Below are positions 39,802 through 42,289 of a DNA stretch of 42,289 nt, one piece after another. Positions within the stretch are counted from its first letter, which is position 1. Each line of letters begins with the position of its first letter. The translations under genes were made by a program, and so were the position numbers. This stretch comes from Bacteroidales bacterium (GTDB lineage Bacteria > Bacteroidota > Bacteroidia > Bacteroidales > WCHB1-69), in the NCBI GenBank assembly GCA_024400835.1, contig JAKSMC010000029.1, positions 1 to 42,289 on the forward strand, given 5' to 3'. The notes under the pieces are model-generated. The model was not told where the DNA came from. It worked only from the letters and a program-made list of their open reading frames with translations, and made no database searches.

Positions 39802-40976
39802 AAAAAAGAATCAGCATACTGACAATCCTGCTGGTCGGCACACTAACGATGTCGGCTCAGCATTTTGAAACTGTGATGCAGGACATCGAGCGCAACAACA
39901 CCACGCTTGCCGCGCTGCAGGCCCAAACCGACGCCACGCAATGGGACAGCAGAACAGGCCTCGCGCCCGACAACCCCGAAGTGGAATTCGGCTACCTGTG
40001 GGGCAATCCCACTGACATGGGCAACCGCCTCGATTTCAACGTCACGCAGTCGTTTGACTTTCCTACGACATACGTTTACCGTAAAAAGGTAGCCGACAGC
40101 CAAGCATCTCAAGCTGCCACTCACTATCAAGCCGCCAGACGGGACATCCTGCTTCAGGCCGGGAAAGCATGCATCAACCTGATATACTACAACATCATGC
40201 AGCGCGAATACGCCCGCCATCAGGAAGTGGCTCAATCCGTGCTGGATGCCTACCAAAAAATGTACGACCAAGGGGAGAAAAACATCCTCGACCTCAACAA
40301 GGCCAAGTTGGACCTGCTTTCCGTGCGCCGCGATGTGGAGAGCAACCGCATCGAGCGCGAGGCTGCGCTGGCAGAATTAGTACGCCTCAACGGAGGCAAG
40401 CCCGTGGTATTGGAAGACACCGTATATCCAAGTTTCACCCTTCCAGAAGATTTTGACAGCTGGTATGCAGATGTTGAATCTACGAACTCCCTTTTGAAGA
40501 CGTATGCCGCTGCCATCGAAGCCTCGGAAAACGAAGTGCGCCTGAACAAATCCCTGTGGGCGCCAAAGTTCACCGTGGGATACAACAGCGAGCGGATATT
40601 GGGCACCACCCTGCAGGGCGTGGGCGTAGGCGTGTCGTTGCCGTTATGGCAGAACAGCCGCGCCGTCAAGAGCGCCCAGCTCAACACTTTCGCACAGCGC
40701 TGCGCCGAACAGGACGCGCGCCTCTCGCTCTCCAGCGAGCTACGCAGCAAATACGAACAGGCCCGCAGTCTGCAAGACCTCTACCGCGAATACAACGATA
40801 TTCTGCAAAGCATCAACAGCGAGGCCCTGCTCAAAAAAGCCCTGGACGAAGGTGAAATCCCCATTGTCGAGTACATTCTGGAGAAGAACGTCTATCGCGA
40901 GGCCGTGCACGAGGCTTTCGCCACACACCGCGACCTGATGCTGGCCGTCTGCGAATTGAGATACGCTGCTAAGTAA
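39798..40976 (+). CDS. TolC-family outer-membrane efflux protein (CusC-like)
   Basis: The 392-aa protein has a signal peptide ending MSAQ (cleavage before Gln21), then the long alpha-helical repeats of outer-membrane factors: DIERNNTTLAALQAQTDA, GNPTDMGNRLDFNVTQSFDFPTTYVYRKKVADS, QGEKNILDLNKAKLDLLSVRRDVE, and the second half VGVGVSLPLWQNSRAVKSAQLNT and EGEIPIVEYILEKNVYREAVHE. The start overlaps the pump stop (ATGA). It completes a three-part metal efflux system. The HEMP-type tail is short, and it is on the short side for the family (usual 420-460). Confidence 0.9.
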   Translation: MKKRISILTILLVGTLTMSAQHFETVMQDIERNNTTLAALQAQTDATQWDSRTGLAPDNPEVEFGYLWGNPTDMGNRLDFNVTQSFDFPTTYVYRKKVADSQASQAATHYQAARRDILLQAGKACINLIYYNIMQREYARHQEVAQSVLDAYQKMYDQGEKNILDLNKAKLDLLSVRRDVESNRIEREAALAELVRLNGGKPVVLEDTVYPSFTLPEDFDSWYADVESTNSLLKTYAAAIEASENEVRLNKSLWAPKFTVGYNSERILGTTLQGVGVGVSLPLWQNSRAVKSAQLNTFAQRCAEQDARLSLSSELRSKYEQARSLQDLYREYNDILQSINSEALLKKALDEGEIPIVEYILEKNVYREAVHEAFATHRDLMLAVCELRYAAK

Positions 40977-40985
40977 CAGGAATGA

Positions 40986-41052
40986 CCCACGAATTAGCAC
41001 TAATTAGCACGAATAGATCAATAATTCGTGTTCTTTTGTGTTAATCCGTGGG
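40986..41052 (+). repeat. Inverted-repeat intergenic element (CACGAATTAGCAC type)
   Basis: Arms CCCACG (40986-40991) and CGTGGG (41047-41052) enclose iterated ATTAGCAC words and an inner hairpin CACGAAT/ATTCGTG (41008-41014 with 41024-41030). This AT-rich 'cacgaatta' element is widespread between genes of many Bacteroidota. No function is known. Confidence 0.5.
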
Positions 41053-41083
41053 AAACAAAGATGGCGCTTCAAGATACAATATA

Positions 41084-41113
41084 ATGGAGACGTAGCGTGC
41101 GCAACGTCTCCAT
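41084..41113. terminator. Perfect 10-bp hairpin between convergent genes
   Basis: ATGGAGACGT (41084-41093) pairs perfectly with ACGTCTCCAT (41104-41113). It lies between the TolC-like gene and the convergent T9SS gene (stop 41123), a position suited to two-way termination. T-runs are weak. It belongs to the GAGACG hairpin family. Confidence 0.45.
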
Positions 41114-41122
41114 ATAAATATC

Positions 41123-42139
41123 CTATTTCACAATCTTCTTCACCACACTGCCCTGGTCAGTTGTTATCTTCACCATATACAACCCAGAAGGCAGTTCGGA
41201 GACGGAAATCGGCTGGTTATACACTTCCGAAACTAATAGTTTGCCGTTTACGTCAAAAATTTGGACAAGCGCATTGTCTGCTCCATTGATAGTCATTAAA
41301 TCGCTAACAGGATTCGGGTAAACGGACACATTCATATCAGCATACGAATGGATGCCAGATGTGCTCGGCGTTAATCTATAAACCGTATTGGCGGCGGGGA
41401 AACGTAACAAGCCAAAGTCTTCGAAATCATCTTCCGGAATAGTGTCCAGCAGGCCGGCCACAAATGTCGGATTAGCCGGATTTCCGTTAATGGATGCCAT
41501 AAAGTCGCCTTCGTCATTTTGGAACATCAACACCGAAAGAAAGTTGATTCCTTCCTCATTGATCAAATCCTGCTGAAATTGATCTGTGATAAAAGACGGG
41601 CCATAACGAAACTCTATCACATTGTCGCTTTCATACATCCAAACCTGCATATTGATGTAATAATCGGGATTAACCGATAAATAATCCGGATTCCAGAAGC
41701 CCGCATTGGACCATTGCATCTTGAAGATACGGTTGCCGGGAGTACCATCAACCAGGTATGAAATGTCAGAACAGGGATTTCTGTGCGAGCCGATTTTCTT
41801 CCAATCGCCATCGTCATAGTCCTCATCATCGTAACAAGGATCCACCAAATCGGCATAAAACGGAGTAATCATAATAAAATCGTAATCATACTCTTCATAA
41901 TAGATTTCAGTCCCCATTCCCGGCGCATACAACTGATTTACCGGCATTCCGAACAATTCGAAAGGGAATCCGAGCTGAATATCCTCGTCAATATCATCCC
42001 AATAATCCCCATTCGTGAGGGAGACTCCATTCGAAAACTCGGAGTATTCTTCGGTAAGCATTTGAAACTGATAGCCGCTTTGCGACATCACGGCAGAAAC
42101 ACCCAGCATTAAAGCCAAAAACAAGAAAGATCTTTTCAT
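41123..42139 (-). CDS. Secreted acidic protein with T9SS type A sorting domain
   Basis: The 338-aa protein has a signal peptide ending VMSQ (cleavage before Gln20). The mature part is very acidic (DDIDEDIQLG, EEYDYDFIM, DPCYDDEDYDDGDW) and aromatic. Its middle (FKMQWSNAGFWNPDY, NMQVWMYESDNVIEFRYGP) resembles the lectin/jelly-roll-like region seen in many Bacteroidota surface proteins. The tail is a clear type A signal (VSVYPNPVSDLMTI, IFDVNGKLLVSEVY, LPSGLYMVKITT, VVKKIVK). The function is unknown; no enzyme motif is seen. It has a -7 box at 42217-42224. Confidence 0.9.
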   Translation of the reverse strand: MKRSFLFLALMLGVSAVMSQSGYQFQMLTEEYSEFSNGVSLTNGDYWDDIDEDIQLGFPFELFGMPVNQLYAPGMGTEIYYEEYDYDFIMITPFYADLVDPCYDDEDYDDGDWKKIGSHRNPCSDISYLVDGTPGNRIFKMQWSNAGFWNPDYLSVNPDYYINMQVWMYESDNVIEFRYGPSFITDQFQQDLINEEGINFLSVLMFQNDEGDFMASINGNPANPTFVAGLLDTIPEDDFEDFGLLRFPAANTVYRLTPSTSGIHSYADMNVSVYPNPVSDLMTINGADNALVQIFDVNGKLLVSEVYNQPISVSELPSGLYMVKITTDQGSVVKKIVK

Positions 42140-42216
42140 AACATTGTGATTTTTAAGTTAAACAAAACATTAACACAGCCAATTGCAACGAAGTGCATCG
42201 TTTTTAATTGGAGCTG

Positions 42217-42224
42217 CAAAGATA
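42217..42224 (-). promoter_or_regulatory. -7 box and leader hairpin of the T9SS gene at 42139
   Basis: Reads TATCTTTG on the minus strand. The ~70-nt leader that follows can form a stem, CCAATT/AATTGG (42207-42212 with 42179-42184) enclosing AACGA/TCGTT, which could affect mRNA stability. Beyond it, 42225-42289 shows no gene. Confidence 0.5.
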
Positions 42225-42289
42225 CACTTATGGAGACTTCTATTTTTTACATTTTCGCGCCGTCCCTCTGAACTTCGTGAAGTCCGTTA

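Overview
The window comes from a Bacteroidota chromosome, most likely an uncultured member of the Bacteroidales. Four things support this. There are type IX secretion (T9SS) cargo proteins with both type A and type B C-terminal sorting domains. Signal peptides are cleaved before Gln (A/S^Q). Many genes are preceded by the Bacteroidetes -7 promoter box TAnnTTTG rather than a sigma70 box. A eukaryote-like GT3 glycogen synthase is fused to a GT35 phosphorylase. Most of the window is ordinary chromosome; roughly the first 9 kb is an accessory, defence-rich region.

Left region (1-9.2 kb). A minus-strand operon holds a small unknown protein, a C5-cytosine DNA methyltransferase, an unknown 229-aa protein and a MutL/MORC-like GHKL ATPase cut by the window edge. 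This layout matches the MORC/MutL-type restriction-modification operons known to include Z1 helicase, endonuclease and AIPR genes, which would lie to the left. Upstream of it is a strong candidate structured ncRNA with its own promoter (a 6S-like or 'Bacteroidales-1'-like rod). Next comes a 2.7-kb graveyard (about 4.07-6.84 kb): two broken DUF1016 (YhcG-type) nuclease genes, two 12-codon 5' stubs of a cytosine methylase gene, a 5' stub of an HNH endonuclease-like gene, and a DUF1016 gene carrying an AlbA_2-like N-terminus. The whole is bracketed by ~180-bp direct repeats of the 3' end of a small unknown gene. Then come a MutT-type Nudix gene, a GxxExxY-family gene flanked by helically phased repeat elements, and a Vsr endonuclease.

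Core region (9.3-24.3 kb). tsaD is divergent from tamB, which overlaps a PerM-family (AI-2E) gene. Minus-strand runs follow: panC-panD-gpmA-nadR-pnuC (pantothenate and NAD cofactor supply plus glycolysis), and PHP-DRTGG-GHKL, a trio usually seen beside electron-bifurcating hydrogenase genes but here without one. A T9SS cargo-M28 (probable glutaminyl cyclase)-lysC operon comes next.

Right region (24.3-42.3 kb). Two paralogous secreted proteins carry different T9SS tails. They are followed by a tRNA-Met with promoter and terminator, the glycogen synthase/phosphorylase fusion, a FISUMP lipoprotein, a His-rich protein with a CusB-CusA-TolC-like metal efflux operon, and a third T9SS cargo gene.

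Intergenic DNA carries three families of degenerate tandem words with fixed periods: exactly 7 bp, exactly 8 bp, and alternating 10/11 bp. The last family flanks the GxxExxY gene in both orientations and recurs 20 kb away. These repeats, the fragment array and the ncRNA are the least explained parts of the window. All calls are from reading sequence only; no database search was run.
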